DNA of 11,007 nt, taken from assembly GCA_030605265.1 (NCBI GenBank), contig JAUWIR010000078.1:1-11007 (forward strand). The letters are read 5' to 3'. This DNA comes from Pseudomonadota bacterium (GTDB lineage: Bacteria; SZUA-182; DTGQ01). The notes beneath the pieces are model-generated. The model was not told the DNA's origin, searched no databases, and worked only from the letters and a program-made list of their open reading frames with translations. The translations under genes were made by a program, and so were the position numbers. This document shows positions 1-7,676 of the stretch, piece after piece (the stretch's first letter is position 1; the number at the start of each line of letters is the position of its first letter).

Positions 1-794
1 TCTCTTAATCCATCACCAATAAAATTCAACCCCAGCACCACTATCATGATGGCCAGTCCAGGGAAAGTTGTCAGATGAGGGGCATTAAGCAGGACAGCTC
101 TTCCCTCGTTTAACATAGCCCCCCAGCTGGGGGTCGGTGGTTGAACTCCAAGGCCCAAAAAACTCAAGCCTGCTTCAGCCACAATAGCGCCGGCCATGCC
201 AAAAGTGGCCTGGACAATTAAGGGGCCAAGAACATTAGGCAGAAGATGCCGAAAGAGAATCCGAGGGAAAGGGGTGCCAATTGCTTTTGCAGCGAGAATG
301 AATTCAGTTTCTCGAAGAAAGAGGATTTGTCCACGCACCAAGCGGGCATACCCCACCCATCCAAGTAAACAGAGGGTAAAGATTACATTATTAAGACTCG
401 GACCAAGCACGGCCATTAGTGCAATAGCCAAGAGTATCCCTGGAAAGGCAAGTAAAATATCCACCAGCCTCATGATAATTTCATCAAGCCATCCTCCAAA
501 ATATCCGGCGATTGAGCCCAGGAGAAAACCAAAGATGGCGGAGATACTGACTGTAACAAAACCTACATAAACCGATATTCTACTTCCATAGAGAAGACGG
601 CTCAGTATATCTCTTCCTAAATTGTCCTGCCCAAGCAAATGGTGCCGATTCGGTTTAGTGAGACGATAGGCCAAGTCAATACGATTAGGAGGATAAGGTG
701 AAATAATCGAAGCAAAGAGGGCCACACCTAAAACTATGGCAATAATTACAAACCCGAATAAAGTTAACCTGTTTTTCAGTAATTTTTTTAGCAC
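1..794 (-). CDS. dppC: Peptide/nickel-type ABC transporter permease (DppC/OppC family), 3' end cut off
   Basis: Inner-membrane permease of a dipeptide/oligopeptide ABC importer; it pairs with a DppB-type permease, two ATPases and a binding protein. 264 codons are visible. An N-terminal membrane helix (about residues 10-27) is followed by the family's 'LLGQDNLGRDILSR' block, several more hydrophobic segments, the EAA loop that contacts the ATPase (EFILAAKAIG, then HLLPN) and the C-terminal 'EAGLSFLGLGVQPPTPSWG' block. It ends at 'GDGLR', so probably only about ten residues lie beyond the window. The start is uncertain. GTG at 794 is the first usual in-frame start but has no clear Shine-Dalgarno; the frame stays open back to the hemL stop, and the nearest ATG (827-829) is out of frame. 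The gene follows hemL by 57 bp on the same strand, with no dppB between, which is unusual for these operons. Family certain; substrate not determinable. Confidence 0.93.
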   Translation of the reverse strand, partial: MLKKLLKNRLTLFGFVIIAIVLGVALFASIISPYPPNRIDLAYRLTKPNRHHLLGQDNLGRDILSRLLYGSRISVYVGFVTVSISAIFGFLLGSIAGYFGGWLDEIIMRLVDILLAFPGILLAIALMAVLGPSLNNVIFTLCLLGWVGYARLVRGQILFLRETEFILAAKAIGTPFPRILFRHLLPNVLGPLIVQATFGMAGAIVAEAGLSFLGLGVQPPTPSWGAMLNEGRAVLLNAPHLTTFPGLAIMIVVLGLNFIGDGLR

Positions 795-851
795 AAAGAT
801 TCTTGCAGATAGATCATCCAGGAATTCATTTTTGTTCAGAATTAAGAGAAA

Positions 852-2150
852 TTATTTCATGCCAAGGTTTTTAAAAACTTTTTCTGCAGCTTTCAATGTT
901 CGATCAATATCTTCGTCTGTATGGGCCAATGAGACAAAATTTGCTTCAAATTGTGATGGAGGCAAATATATCCCTTCAGCCAGCATTCCCTGGAAATATT
1001 GTGCAAATGCTTCTTGGTTACAAGTAAGGGCGGAATCATAATCAGTAACAGTTTTCCCTGTAAAGAAAAGGGTAAACATTGATCCCACTTTATTAAGGGT
1101 AAGTTTCAACCCATTTATTTTGGCAATTGAAAGCAATCCATCAGTGAGGGTTTCGGTTTTTTGCTCTAGTTGACGATAAATACTCGGATCAGATAACAAT
1201 TCAAGGGTCTTAAGGCCTGCAGTCACTGCTAATGGGTTTCCTGAGAGGGTACCTGCCTGATATACGGGGCCTAAAGGGGCAATATAGTGCATGATTTCTT
1301 TTGTTCCTCCAAAGGCTCCTACCGGCAATCCTCCCCCTATGATTTTTCCAAGGCAAGTTAAATCCGGCTTGATATTATATAATTCTTGAGCCCCTCCCGG
1401 GGATACTCTGAATCCACTCATGACTTCATCAAAAATAAGAACAATATCATGCCGTTCGGTTAATTCTCTTAATTCCTCTAGGAATCTTTTTTGAGGCAGG
1501 ACAACACCCATATTGCCGGGAATAGGCTCAATAATTATACAGGCAATCTCACGGCGATTATCCTGGAGCACTCGGCGGACCCGTGAAATATCATTGAAGG
1601 GTAAGGCTATGGTGTTACGTGCACAACTGTTGGGGATACCGCCACTAGTCGGCACACCAAAGGTTGTGGCCCCGGAACCTGCCTTGACCAGTAAACTATC
1701 GACATGCCCGTGGTAACACCCTTCGAATTTTATAATTTTATCCCTTCCATTATATCCTCTTGCTAAACGAACAGCGCTCATGGTGGCTTCCGTCCCGGAA
1801 GTTACCAACCGGACCTGATCAAGGGATGGTATTTTTTGACATATTAATTTAGCCAATTCAACTTCAAGCTTTGTCGAGGCCCCAAAACTTAGACCATTTT
1901 CAGCCGTATTTTTAACCGCCGCCAATACTTCAGGGTGGGCGTGCCCTAAAATCATGGGGCCCCATGACCCCACATAGTCTATATATTCTTTATTGTCAAG
2001 ATCATAAATCTTTGATCCTTTTGCTTTCTTGATGAATAACGGGTTACCCCCTACGGCCTTGAAAGCTCTAACAGGACTGTTTACCCCTCCAGGGATATAT
2101 TTTTGAGCTTCTTCAAATAGTCGCACCGAATTTTCTGTTTTTCCATTCAT
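852..2150 (-). CDS. hemL: Glutamate-1-semialdehyde 2,1-aminomutase
   Basis: Cytosolic PLP enzyme converting glutamate-1-semialdehyde to 5-aminolevulinate, the last step of the C5 route to tetrapyrroles (heme, corrinoids, siroheme). At 432 residues it has full family length. Visible landmarks in order: GGVNSPVRAF (21-30), YVGSWGPMILGHAHP (59-73), SGTEA (118-122), CYHGH (145-149), the cofactor-contacting FDEV (240-243), the PLP-binding lysine K269 in GKIIGGG, and YQAGTLSGNP (297-306). The ATG at 2148-2150 is preceded by an AAGGAG ribosome binding site (2159-2164) with 8-nt spacing, and a strong promoter lies further upstream. It is divergent from mltG; a DppC-type permease follows on the same strand and may be co-transcribed. 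No other heme gene is in view. Distinguished from ordinary class III aminotransferases by the GGVNSPVRAF and GSWGPMILGH blocks. Confidence 0.98.
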   Translation of the reverse strand: MNGKTENSVRLFEEAQKYIPGGVNSPVRAFKAVGGNPLFIKKAKGSKIYDLDNKEYIDYVGSWGPMILGHAHPEVLAAVKNTAENGLSFGASTKLEVELAKLICQKIPSLDQVRLVTSGTEATMSAVRLARGYNGRDKIIKFEGCYHGHVDSLLVKAGSGATTFGVPTSGGIPNSCARNTIALPFNDISRVRRVLQDNRREIACIIIEPIPGNMGVVLPQKRFLEELRELTERHDIVLIFDEVMSGFRVSPGGAQELYNIKPDLTCLGKIIGGGLPVGAFGGTKEIMHYIAPLGPVYQAGTLSGNPLAVTAGLKTLELLSDPSIYRQLEQKTETLTDGLLSIAKINGLKLTLNKVGSMFTLFFTGKTVTDYDSALTCNQEAFAQYFQGMLAEGIYLPPSQFEANFVSLAHTDEDIDRTLKAAEKVFKNLGMK

Positions 2151-2246
2151 TTACGTTTCTCCTTAAAACAGAAATTTGGTAAAATAAGAAATATAAAAAA
2201 TCATTAATATAGATTGTACTATTTTTAATAAAATATATTTGGAATT

Positions 2247-2275
2247 ATCATATCTAGGATATATAAGGTTGTCAA
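2247..2275 (-). promoter_or_regulatory. Sigma70-type promoter for hemL
   Basis: Read on the minus strand, a perfect TTGACA -35 box (2270-2275) is separated by exactly 17 bp from TATGAT (2247-2252), one mismatch from the -10 consensus. Transcription would start near 2240, giving a leader of roughly 90 nt before the hemL ATG. Seen directly; activity is inferred. Confidence 0.8.
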
Positions 2276-2301
2276 CTCATTTTTCAAAATTTTCAAAACA
2301 A

Positions 2302-2313
2302 TAATTCGAATTA
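2302..2313. promoter_or_regulatory. 12-bp perfect palindrome between divergent promoters (possible operator)
   Basis: TAATTCGAATTA is a perfect inverted repeat. It lies 1 bp upstream of the mltG -35 box and 26 bp upstream of the hemL -35 box, where a dimeric regulator could touch both promoters. The region is very A+T rich, so a palindrome of this size could arise by chance; no cognate regulator is in the window. Confidence 0.35.
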
Positions 2314-2314
2314 G

Positions 2315-2343
2315 TTGATTTAAGAGAAAAATTCGAGTATAAT
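2315..2343 (+). promoter_or_regulatory. Sigma70-type promoter for the mltG-hisG-kinase-dapL operon
   Basis: TTGATT (2315-2320), a 17-bp spacer, then a perfect TATAAT (2338-2343). The start site would be near 2350, about 74 nt before the mltG ATG. It is the only good promoter visible upstream of the four-gene run. Its -35 box is 39 bp from that of hemL, back to back. Confidence 0.75.
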
Positions 2344-2423
2344 CCTCCTGCATTTTTCATGAATTGATAAAATATTGAGAAATTGTTGTATATATTTTTT
2401 ACAAAACAAGGGAAAAAAGTCAG

Positions 2424-3419
2424 ATGGGGGCCAGTAAAAGTACATTATTTTTTCTCTTCTTGACAATAGTAGTATTATCTGTTACTCATATTTATATTGA
2501 AATATCCAGGCCTCTGCTGATTGAGTCGGAAAGCACACTGATTGAAATCCCTCAAGGCATTACCATTGACAAAGTTGCTGTTCTATTGCAGCAAAAAAAA
2601 ATAATCAAAAGCAGACGGCTGTTTTGCCTGCTGGCCCGGCTTCAACCTAAAAAACTGATCAAAGCAGGAGAGTACCATATTTCTCCTGCTATTAGTATGC
2701 TTCAACTTCTCAATACTCTTTATGAAGGGAAAATTTTTTGCCGCAAAATAACTATTCCGGAAGGATACACGGTTCGGCAAATCGCCAAACTTCTTGTCAA
2801 AAAGGGTATTATCGCGGATCAGGATAGATTTATTCGACTGGCTCATAATAAGAATATCATCAAAGATTTGGGATTTGAAGCTCCATCTTTAGAGGGATAT
2901 TTATATCCGGATACCTATTATTTCAGTAAAGGCTTGAGGGAGGAGTCTATTTTAAAGGTCATGGTGAGTCGATTTCATGATATTTTTCTTCCTGAATGGA
3001 AAGATCGATCCAGGGAGTTAGGGGTAACTTTTCAGGAAATGATCACCCTTGCTTCATTGATTGAGAAAGAAACCTCTAATGAGGGGGAAAGACATCTTAT
3101 TTCAGCTGTTTATCATAATCGACTTAAAGCGGGTATTCGCTTGCAGTGTGATCCTACGGTGATCTACTCTTTGAAGGATTTTAATGGAAATTTAACCCGC
3201 GAGCATTTATTAAATGATTCACCCTATAATACCTATCAAAAATACGGTCTTCCACCGGGGCCTATTGCCAATCCGGGGAGAGAATCGATAGAAGCGGCTT
3301 TATACCCTGCTGATGTAAAGTATCGATATTTTGTCTCGAAAAATGATGGGACACACAAATTTTCTTACAGTTTGAGGGATCATAACAGGGCCGTATTTAA
3401 ATATCAAAAACGGAGGTAG
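2424..3419 (+). CDS. mltG: Endolytic murein transglycosylase MltG (YceG-like)
   Basis: Membrane-anchored lytic transglycosylase that cleaves nascent glycan strands inside the chain and is thought to set peptidoglycan strand length by terminating polymerisation. The 331 residues are typical of the family. One N-terminal transmembrane anchor (about 7-25) is followed by a LysM-like subdomain (about 38-90) and then the catalytic YceG domain: EGYLYPDTY (157-165), the active-site segment SLIEKET with catalytic glutamate E214, HNRL (231-234), CDPT (242-245), and SPYNTY with GLPPGPIANPG (266-285). Start at ATG 2424, with a weak AAGGG ribosome binding site 11 nt upstream; the hydrophobic anchor right after it supports this start. 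First gene of the operon; its last codons (cgg agg tag) form the ribosome binding site of hisG, which starts 2 bp after the stop. Confidence 0.96.
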   Translation: MGASKSTLFFLFLTIVVLSVTHIYIEISRPLLIESESTLIEIPQGITIDKVAVLLQQKKIIKSRRLFCLLARLQPKKLIKAGEYHISPAISMLQLLNTLYEGKIFCRKITIPEGYTVRQIAKLLVKKGIIADQDRFIRLAHNKNIIKDLGFEAPSLEGYLYPDTYYFSKGLREESILKVMVSRFHDIFLPEWKDRSRELGVTFQEMITLASLIEKETSNEGERHLISAVYHNRLKAGIRLQCDPTVIYSLKDFNGNLTREHLLNDSPYNTYQKYGLPPGPIANPGRESIEAALYPADVKYRYFVSKNDGTHKFSYSLRDHNRAVFKYQKRR

Positions 3420-3421
3420 TC

Positions 3422-4291
3422 ATGAAATTACGTATTGGAATTCCTAAGGGAAGTTTGCAGGAATCAACCATCTCTCTTTTTCGAAAGGCAGGGTATCATA
3501 TATCAGTAAGCAGGAGGTCATATTATCCGACCATCGATGATTACCAGATAGAAGCCATGCTTATTCGAGCCCAAGAGATGCCGATTTATGTTGAAAATGG
3601 TGTGCTGGATGCCGGTTTAACTGGAAAGGATTGGATCCTGGAGCAAAATGCCCGGGTACATGAAGTCACAGAGTTAGTTTATGGCAAGGAAGGCTTAGCC
3701 CCTGTACGATGGGTCCTGGCAGTACCAAATGACTCGCCTTTCCAAAAAGTTGAAGACCTTCAAGGAAAAAGGATATCCACTGAATTAGTCAATTATACTA
3801 AAAAGTATTTTCAAAAAGCAGGTGTAAATGTAGAAGTACTTTTTTCTTGGGGGGCTACTGAAATAAAAACCCCGACGTTAGCTGATGCTATTGTTGAGTT
3901 GACTGAAACAGGGAGTACCTTAAGGGCCAATAATTTAAGGATCATGGAAACACTGATGGAGTCTACAACTCGATTAATTGCTAATAAAACTGCCTGGGAA
4001 AATAGCTGGAAAAGAGAAAAGATAGAAAATATCGCTTGTTTGCTACAAGGCTCTCTGAGAGCTGAGGAAAAGGTGGGCTTAAAAATGAATATTGCCAAAA
4101 AAGACCTGGACCGCCTTGTGGCTCTCTTGCCGGCCATGCATACGCCCACTATTTCCACTTTAGTAGATAAAGAATGGCTTGCTTTGGAAGTGATTGTTGA
4201 TGAGAAGGTGGTTCGTGACATTATCCCGGAATTGAAAAAGATAGGGGCCACAGGTATTGTGGAATATCCTTTGTCAAAGGTTATCCCTTAA
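3422..4291 (+). CDS. hisG: ATP phosphoribosyltransferase, long form with regulatory domain
   Basis: Catalyses the first, committed step of histidine synthesis: ATP plus PRPP to phosphoribosyl-ATP. At 289 residues it is the long, HisZ-independent form. The catalytic part spans about 1-210, with IPKGSLQE near the N-terminus (8-15), DAGLTG (63-68), FSWGATEIK (141-149), and the PRPP-binding signature ADAIVELTETGSTL. The signature carries VEL where VDL is more usual, a conservative change. The C-terminal domain (about 215-289, ending EYPLSKVIP) is the one that binds histidine in this family, so allosteric feedback inhibition is expected. The ribosome binding site GGAGG lies within the end of mltG, implying translational coupling. 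No other his gene is visible; it sits instead between a cell-wall enzyme and a sensor kinase. Confidence 0.97.
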   Translation: MKLRIGIPKGSLQESTISLFRKAGYHISVSRRSYYPTIDDYQIEAMLIRAQEMPIYVENGVLDAGLTGKDWILEQNARVHEVTELVYGKEGLAPVRWVLAVPNDSPFQKVEDLQGKRISTELVNYTKKYFQKAGVNVEVLFSWGATEIKTPTLADAIVELTETGSTLRANNLRIMETLMESTTRLIANKTAWENSWKREKIENIACLLQGSLRAEEKVGLKMNIAKKDLDRLVALLPAMHTPTISTLVDKEWLALEVIVDEKVVRDIIPELKKIGATGIVEYPLSKVIP

Positions 4292-4307
4292 ATAAAATTG
4301 AGATAAA

Positions 4308-6230
4308 ATGCGGGAAAAAATATTAATAGCTGAAAATGATACAGCCTCTTTGCATAAGCTTTCGAATATCTTAGAGCAAAATAATTTTCGGGTTATCACT
4401 GCCTCTCGGCGTGAAGAGATGTTGGCGCAAATTCATCAAGAGCCACCTGAACTGATGCTCTTGGATTATTCACTTCCCCGGATCGGGGATGCTCAATTCC
4501 TGCAGAATCTTCATCAAACCTATGAGGATATCTTTATTATTTTTATTACCAACAAAGAGAATGAGCCGGCAATTCGCGAGATTATTGTTAATAACCGGGC
4601 GGATGATTATTTAGTTGAACCCTTTGATGAGTGTACTTTTCTCACCACTATAGATAATGCTTTGAAATTCAGGCATATTAAAATTAGAAATAAAATGATC
4701 TGTCAGGAATTAATTGATGCAAATCAGAAATTGTCTATGAAAAGCAGACAATTTCAGGATTTAGTAAAATTCAATGAGAGTCTTTTGGATAATATCAATG
4801 TAGGTATTTTTACTGTTGATTCTCAATTTAATATTACCAGTTGGAACCGGCAAATTCAGAAATTGATCGGCACTCTTGAAAAAGAGGCGGTGGGGCAGAA
4901 TATCTTTTCTCTCATCCCCATTTTGAGAGAGGATAACCTGTACCGTCGAATATGCCTGGTGGTGCAGCAAGGGAAAACAACTGAGTTAGGGCATATTTAT
5001 AACTTTACCCCGTCAGGGGAAAGCATTTGCTGTAATTATAAAATTTCTCCCATACGAAAGGATGAGCAGATCCTGGGGGCGGTTTTTCTTGTTGACGATA
5101 TAACCCAAAAGCTCAATTTACAGAAAGAACTCACCAAAACCCAGAGGTATTTAAGCAGCTTAATAGAAAATTCCACTGATGCTATTATCAGTTTCGACCT
5201 GGAGGGGAATATTGTTACCTGGAATCAGGGAGCACAGGTTATTTTTGGATTTTCTCATCAGGAAGCGGTTGGGAAAAAGTGGGATATTTTAATCCCCTCT
5301 TCTTTCCATGATCAAGTCTCCCATCTTTTTGAGTGGGTGAAAGAGTGCGGTTCAGTGAAGAATTTGGAATTATCCATGCTTAACAGCCAGGGAAAAGAGG
5401 TGCCTGTGACCTTGAGTTTGTCTCTGATTAAGGATTCTCACGATAGTGTGTCGGGATTATCCTGTATTGCCAGGGATTTGTCAGAGCAGCGGGACCTTCA
5501 TAATCAGATCATTTATACGCAAAAGATGGCTTCATTGGGGAAAATGGCTGCAGGCATGGCTCATGATATCAATAATCCCTTGTCTTCCATTCTGGCCTAT
5601 GCAGAGATATTAGTAAATAAAACTGAGAAAATTGGCTATGGCGAATTTACTGAACACCTTTATAAAGTGGAAGAGGATGTAGATCGAATAGCCAATCTGG
5701 TAAAAAAAATGTTATGGTATTCCAGGCCTATCACTCAAGTGAGTCCAACAAATATTAATGAAACAGTTGAAAAGGCCCTGGAATTTTCTCATTTTCAAAC
5801 ACCCTTGAATAATATCAAAGTGGTCAAAGAGCTTGATCCCGGTCTCCCTCATGTGTCTGTGAAAAGTAGGGAATTGGTCCAAGCTTTAGTGAACCTGATT
5901 ACTAATGGAATTAAGGCCATGGGAACAGATGGGACCCTCACCTTAACAACTTCCTTACAAAAAGACTTGGACGGACAAGAGAATATAATAATCACTGTCA
6001 GTGATACGGGGGTTGGTATTCCTGAGGCTCATATGGATAAAATTTTCGATTACAGCTTCACCACCAAAAATAATGGAAAAGGAGAGGGACTTGGGTTATA
6101 CGTCGTGAAAGCGATCATTGAGGATACCGGCGGATCAATAAAAGTGCAAAGTAAAGTGAATGAGGGGACTTCCTTTGCTATTCACTTACCTCTTAAACAT
6201 GAAGGCAAACCAAATCCTTTTTTGAAATGA
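4308..6230 (+). CDS. Cytosolic sensor histidine kinase: receiver-PAS-PAS-HisKA-HATPase
   Basis: No membrane segment or signal peptide is visible, so it probably acts in the cytosol. Domains: a receiver (about 3-120; acidic pocket E9/D11, phospho-acceptor D53 in LLDYSLP, T81), a coiled-coil-like linker (about 122-155), PAS1 (about 152-268), PAS2 (about 278-395), a HisKA dimerisation domain with phospho-acceptor H419 in GMAHDINNPL, and an HATPase domain with N-box N533, G1 DTGVG (566-570) and G2 GKGEGLGL (590-597). The kinase core looks intact. The receiver is odd: its conserved lysine is glutamate (E104 in YLVEPFD, codon 4617-4619), so it may not switch normally on phosphorylation. ATG 4308 lies 16 bp after hisG with only a weak GAG-type ribosome site. 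No response regulator adjoins it, so it is an orphan; ligand and output are unknown. NtrB-like kinases have a similar core. Confidence 0.95.
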   Translation: MREKILIAENDTASLHKLSNILEQNNFRVITASRREEMLAQIHQEPPELMLLDYSLPRIGDAQFLQNLHQTYEDIFIIFITNKENEPAIREIIVNNRADDYLVEPFDECTFLTTIDNALKFRHIKIRNKMICQELIDANQKLSMKSRQFQDLVKFNESLLDNINVGIFTVDSQFNITSWNRQIQKLIGTLEKEAVGQNIFSLIPILREDNLYRRICLVVQQGKTTELGHIYNFTPSGESICCNYKISPIRKDEQILGAVFLVDDITQKLNLQKELTKTQRYLSSLIENSTDAIISFDLEGNIVTWNQGAQVIFGFSHQEAVGKKWDILIPSSFHDQVSHLFEWVKECGSVKNLELSMLNSQGKEVPVTLSLSLIKDSHDSVSGLSCIARDLSEQRDLHNQIIYTQKMASLGKMAAGMAHDINNPLSSILAYAEILVNKTEKIGYGEFTEHLYKVEEDVDRIANLVKKMLWYSRPITQVSPTNINETVEKALEFSHFQTPLNNIKVVKELDPGLPHVSVKSRELVQALVNLITNGIKAMGTDGTLTLTTSLQKDLDGQENIIITVSDTGVGIPEAHMDKIFDYSFTTKNNGKGEGLGLYVVKAIIEDTGGSIKVQSKVNEGTSFAIHLPLKHEGKPNPFLK

Positions 6231-6262
6231 AATATAAAATTAATTAAAAGGATTACTATATT

Positions 6263-7426
6263 ATGACTATTACTATGGCTGAGAGATTGAGTAAGCTTCC
6301 TCCTTATTTATTTGCTAAAATTGATGCCTTAAAAGCCGAGGCAATAAAAAATGGTATTAACATTATTGATCTTGGGGTAGGAGATCCTGACCTTCCCACT
6401 CCCCTTCATATTCAAGAAAAGATGAAATCCGCAGTTGAGGATGCCGAAAACCATCGTTATCCGTCCTACCAAGGGATGCCGGCTTTCAGAGAGACAGTAG
6501 CTTCTTTTTATAAGAAAAGATTCCAGGTAGATTTAGATCCCCAAAAAGAGGTGCTTTCTTTGATAGGCTCAAAAGAGGGGATTGCCCACACACCCTTGGC
6601 CTTTTTAAATGAAGGCGATTTTTGTCTCGTCCCTGACCCCGGGTATCCGGTGTATAAAGCGGCAACTATTTTAGCCGGCGGCAAAGTGTATCAGGTGCCG
6701 CTGCTTTTAGAGAATCAGTTTTTACCGGATTATGAAAAAATACCTATTGATATACTCAATAAAGCTAAGCTTTTATTTATCAATTATCCTAATAATCCTA
6801 CCTCGGCCACGGCTGATCCAGATTTTTTCCAAAGGACGGTTGATTTTGCCAAAAAGAATGAAATTATCATTTGTCATGATGCCGCCTATAGTGAGATGAC
6901 CTATGATGATTATCAAGCCCCCAGTTTTTTACAAGTACAGGGAGCAAAAGAAGTTGGCATAGAGTTTCATTCTTTATCAAAAACCTATAATATGACAGGG
7001 TGGAGGGTCGGTTTTGCCGTGGGAAACCCGCAAATTATTGCTGCCCTTGGGAAAGTAAAAACGAATATTGATTCAGGGATTTTTCAAGCTATTCAGGTGG
7101 CGGGGATTGAAGCCCTCACTGGTAATCAAGACTGTGTGCAAGAGATGCGAGGGATTTACAAGGAACGAAGAGACCTTCTTTGTCAGGGTCTTGAGTCTTT
7201 GGGGTTAAAGGTAGAAAAGCCTAAAGCGACTTTTTATTTGTGGATACAAATCCCGGAGGGGAAGGATTCTGAGGGTTTTGCTTTGCACTTATTGAAGGAA
7301 GCAGGAATAATTTGTACTCCTGGTACGGGTTTTGGCGACTATGGAGAGGGATTTATCCGCATGGCCCTGACAGTTCCCCAAAATAGGCTTTGTGAGGTTG
7401 TTGAAAGAATAAGAAAAGTCCTTTGA
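6263..7426 (+). CDS. dapL: LL-diaminopimelate aminotransferase
   Basis: PLP aminotransferase converting tetrahydrodipicolinate to LL-diaminopimelate in one step, bypassing DapC/D/E on the way to lysine and meso-diaminopimelate for peptidoglycan. The 387 residues are typical. Seen: LGVGDPDLPTP (37-47), YPSYQGMPAFR (66-76), LIGSKEGIAH (100-109), PDPGYPVY (124-131), NYPNNPTSA (174-182), D206 and Y209 contacting the cofactor, EFHSLSKTYNMTGWR with PLP lysine K240, and R366 for the substrate carboxylate. The GSKEGIAH and EFHSLSKTYNMTGWR blocks are those I associate with DapL rather than generic aspartate or alanine aminotransferases. ATG 6263 has an AAAAGGA site at 6246-6252; an internal ATG at 6275 is possible but less well placed. 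Last gene of the operon, 32 bp after the kinase; no clear intrinsic terminator follows. Confidence 0.93.
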   Translation: MTITMAERLSKLPPYLFAKIDALKAEAIKNGINIIDLGVGDPDLPTPLHIQEKMKSAVEDAENHRYPSYQGMPAFRETVASFYKKRFQVDLDPQKEVLSLIGSKEGIAHTPLAFLNEGDFCLVPDPGYPVYKAATILAGGKVYQVPLLLENQFLPDYEKIPIDILNKAKLLFINYPNNPTSATADPDFFQRTVDFAKKNEIIICHDAAYSEMTYDDYQAPSFLQVQGAKEVGIEFHSLSKTYNMTGWRVGFAVGNPQIIAALGKVKTNIDSGIFQAIQVAGIEALTGNQDCVQEMRGIYKERRDLLCQGLESLGLKVEKPKATFYLWIQIPEGKDSEGFALHLLKEAGIICTPGTGFGDYGEGFIRMALTVPQNRLCEVVERIRKVL

Positions 7427-7500
7427 TTGCAAAATGTAAAATAAAATACGATCAATCTGGGCAATTAGATTTTTATATTCACTATTGTAAAAAATATTTT

Positions 7501-7533
7501 GACAGGATAAACAGGATTTAAATCCAGTTAATC
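7501..7533. repeat. Palindromic ACAGGATNN repeat, copy 1
   Basis: Two 9-nt units (ACAGGATAA at 7502-7510, ACAGGATTT at 7511-7519) run straight into a degenerate inverted copy, so 7506-7533 forms a 28-bp inverted repeat with 12 of 14 pairs matched; its core GGATTTAAATCC (7514-7525) is perfect. The same word recurs inverted about 165 bp downstream. The units are below CRISPR size and have no spacers. Confidence 0.8.
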
Positions 7534-7676
7534 AAAAATATTTATCTAAATCTGGAGGCGGTTGTATAGAATATAGAGAATTGACAGTCCAATTAAAACC
7601 AATAGCCCTTCATACTTAATTTTGAAGAAAATAAAGTTGAGATCAAATGTAAAATCAAAAAAATATAATAAATGAT

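Noticed and set aside
196..570. Plus-strand open frame of 124 codons
   Set aside because: It is antisense to the clearly recognisable DppC permease and has an unlikely K/R/S/P-rich composition.
1513..1716. Plus-strand open frame within hemL
   Set aside because: Antisense shadow of conserved hemL sequence; no ribosome site or recognisable domain.
3811..4251. Minus-strand open frame of 146 codons within hisG
   Set aside because: Antisense to conserved HisG sequence; serine/phenylalanine-rich product typical of a shadow frame.
7581..7586. TTGACA box as a folK promoter
   Set aside because: No -10 hexamer at 16-18 bp downstream; the TATAAT words at 7664 and 7750 are wrongly spaced.
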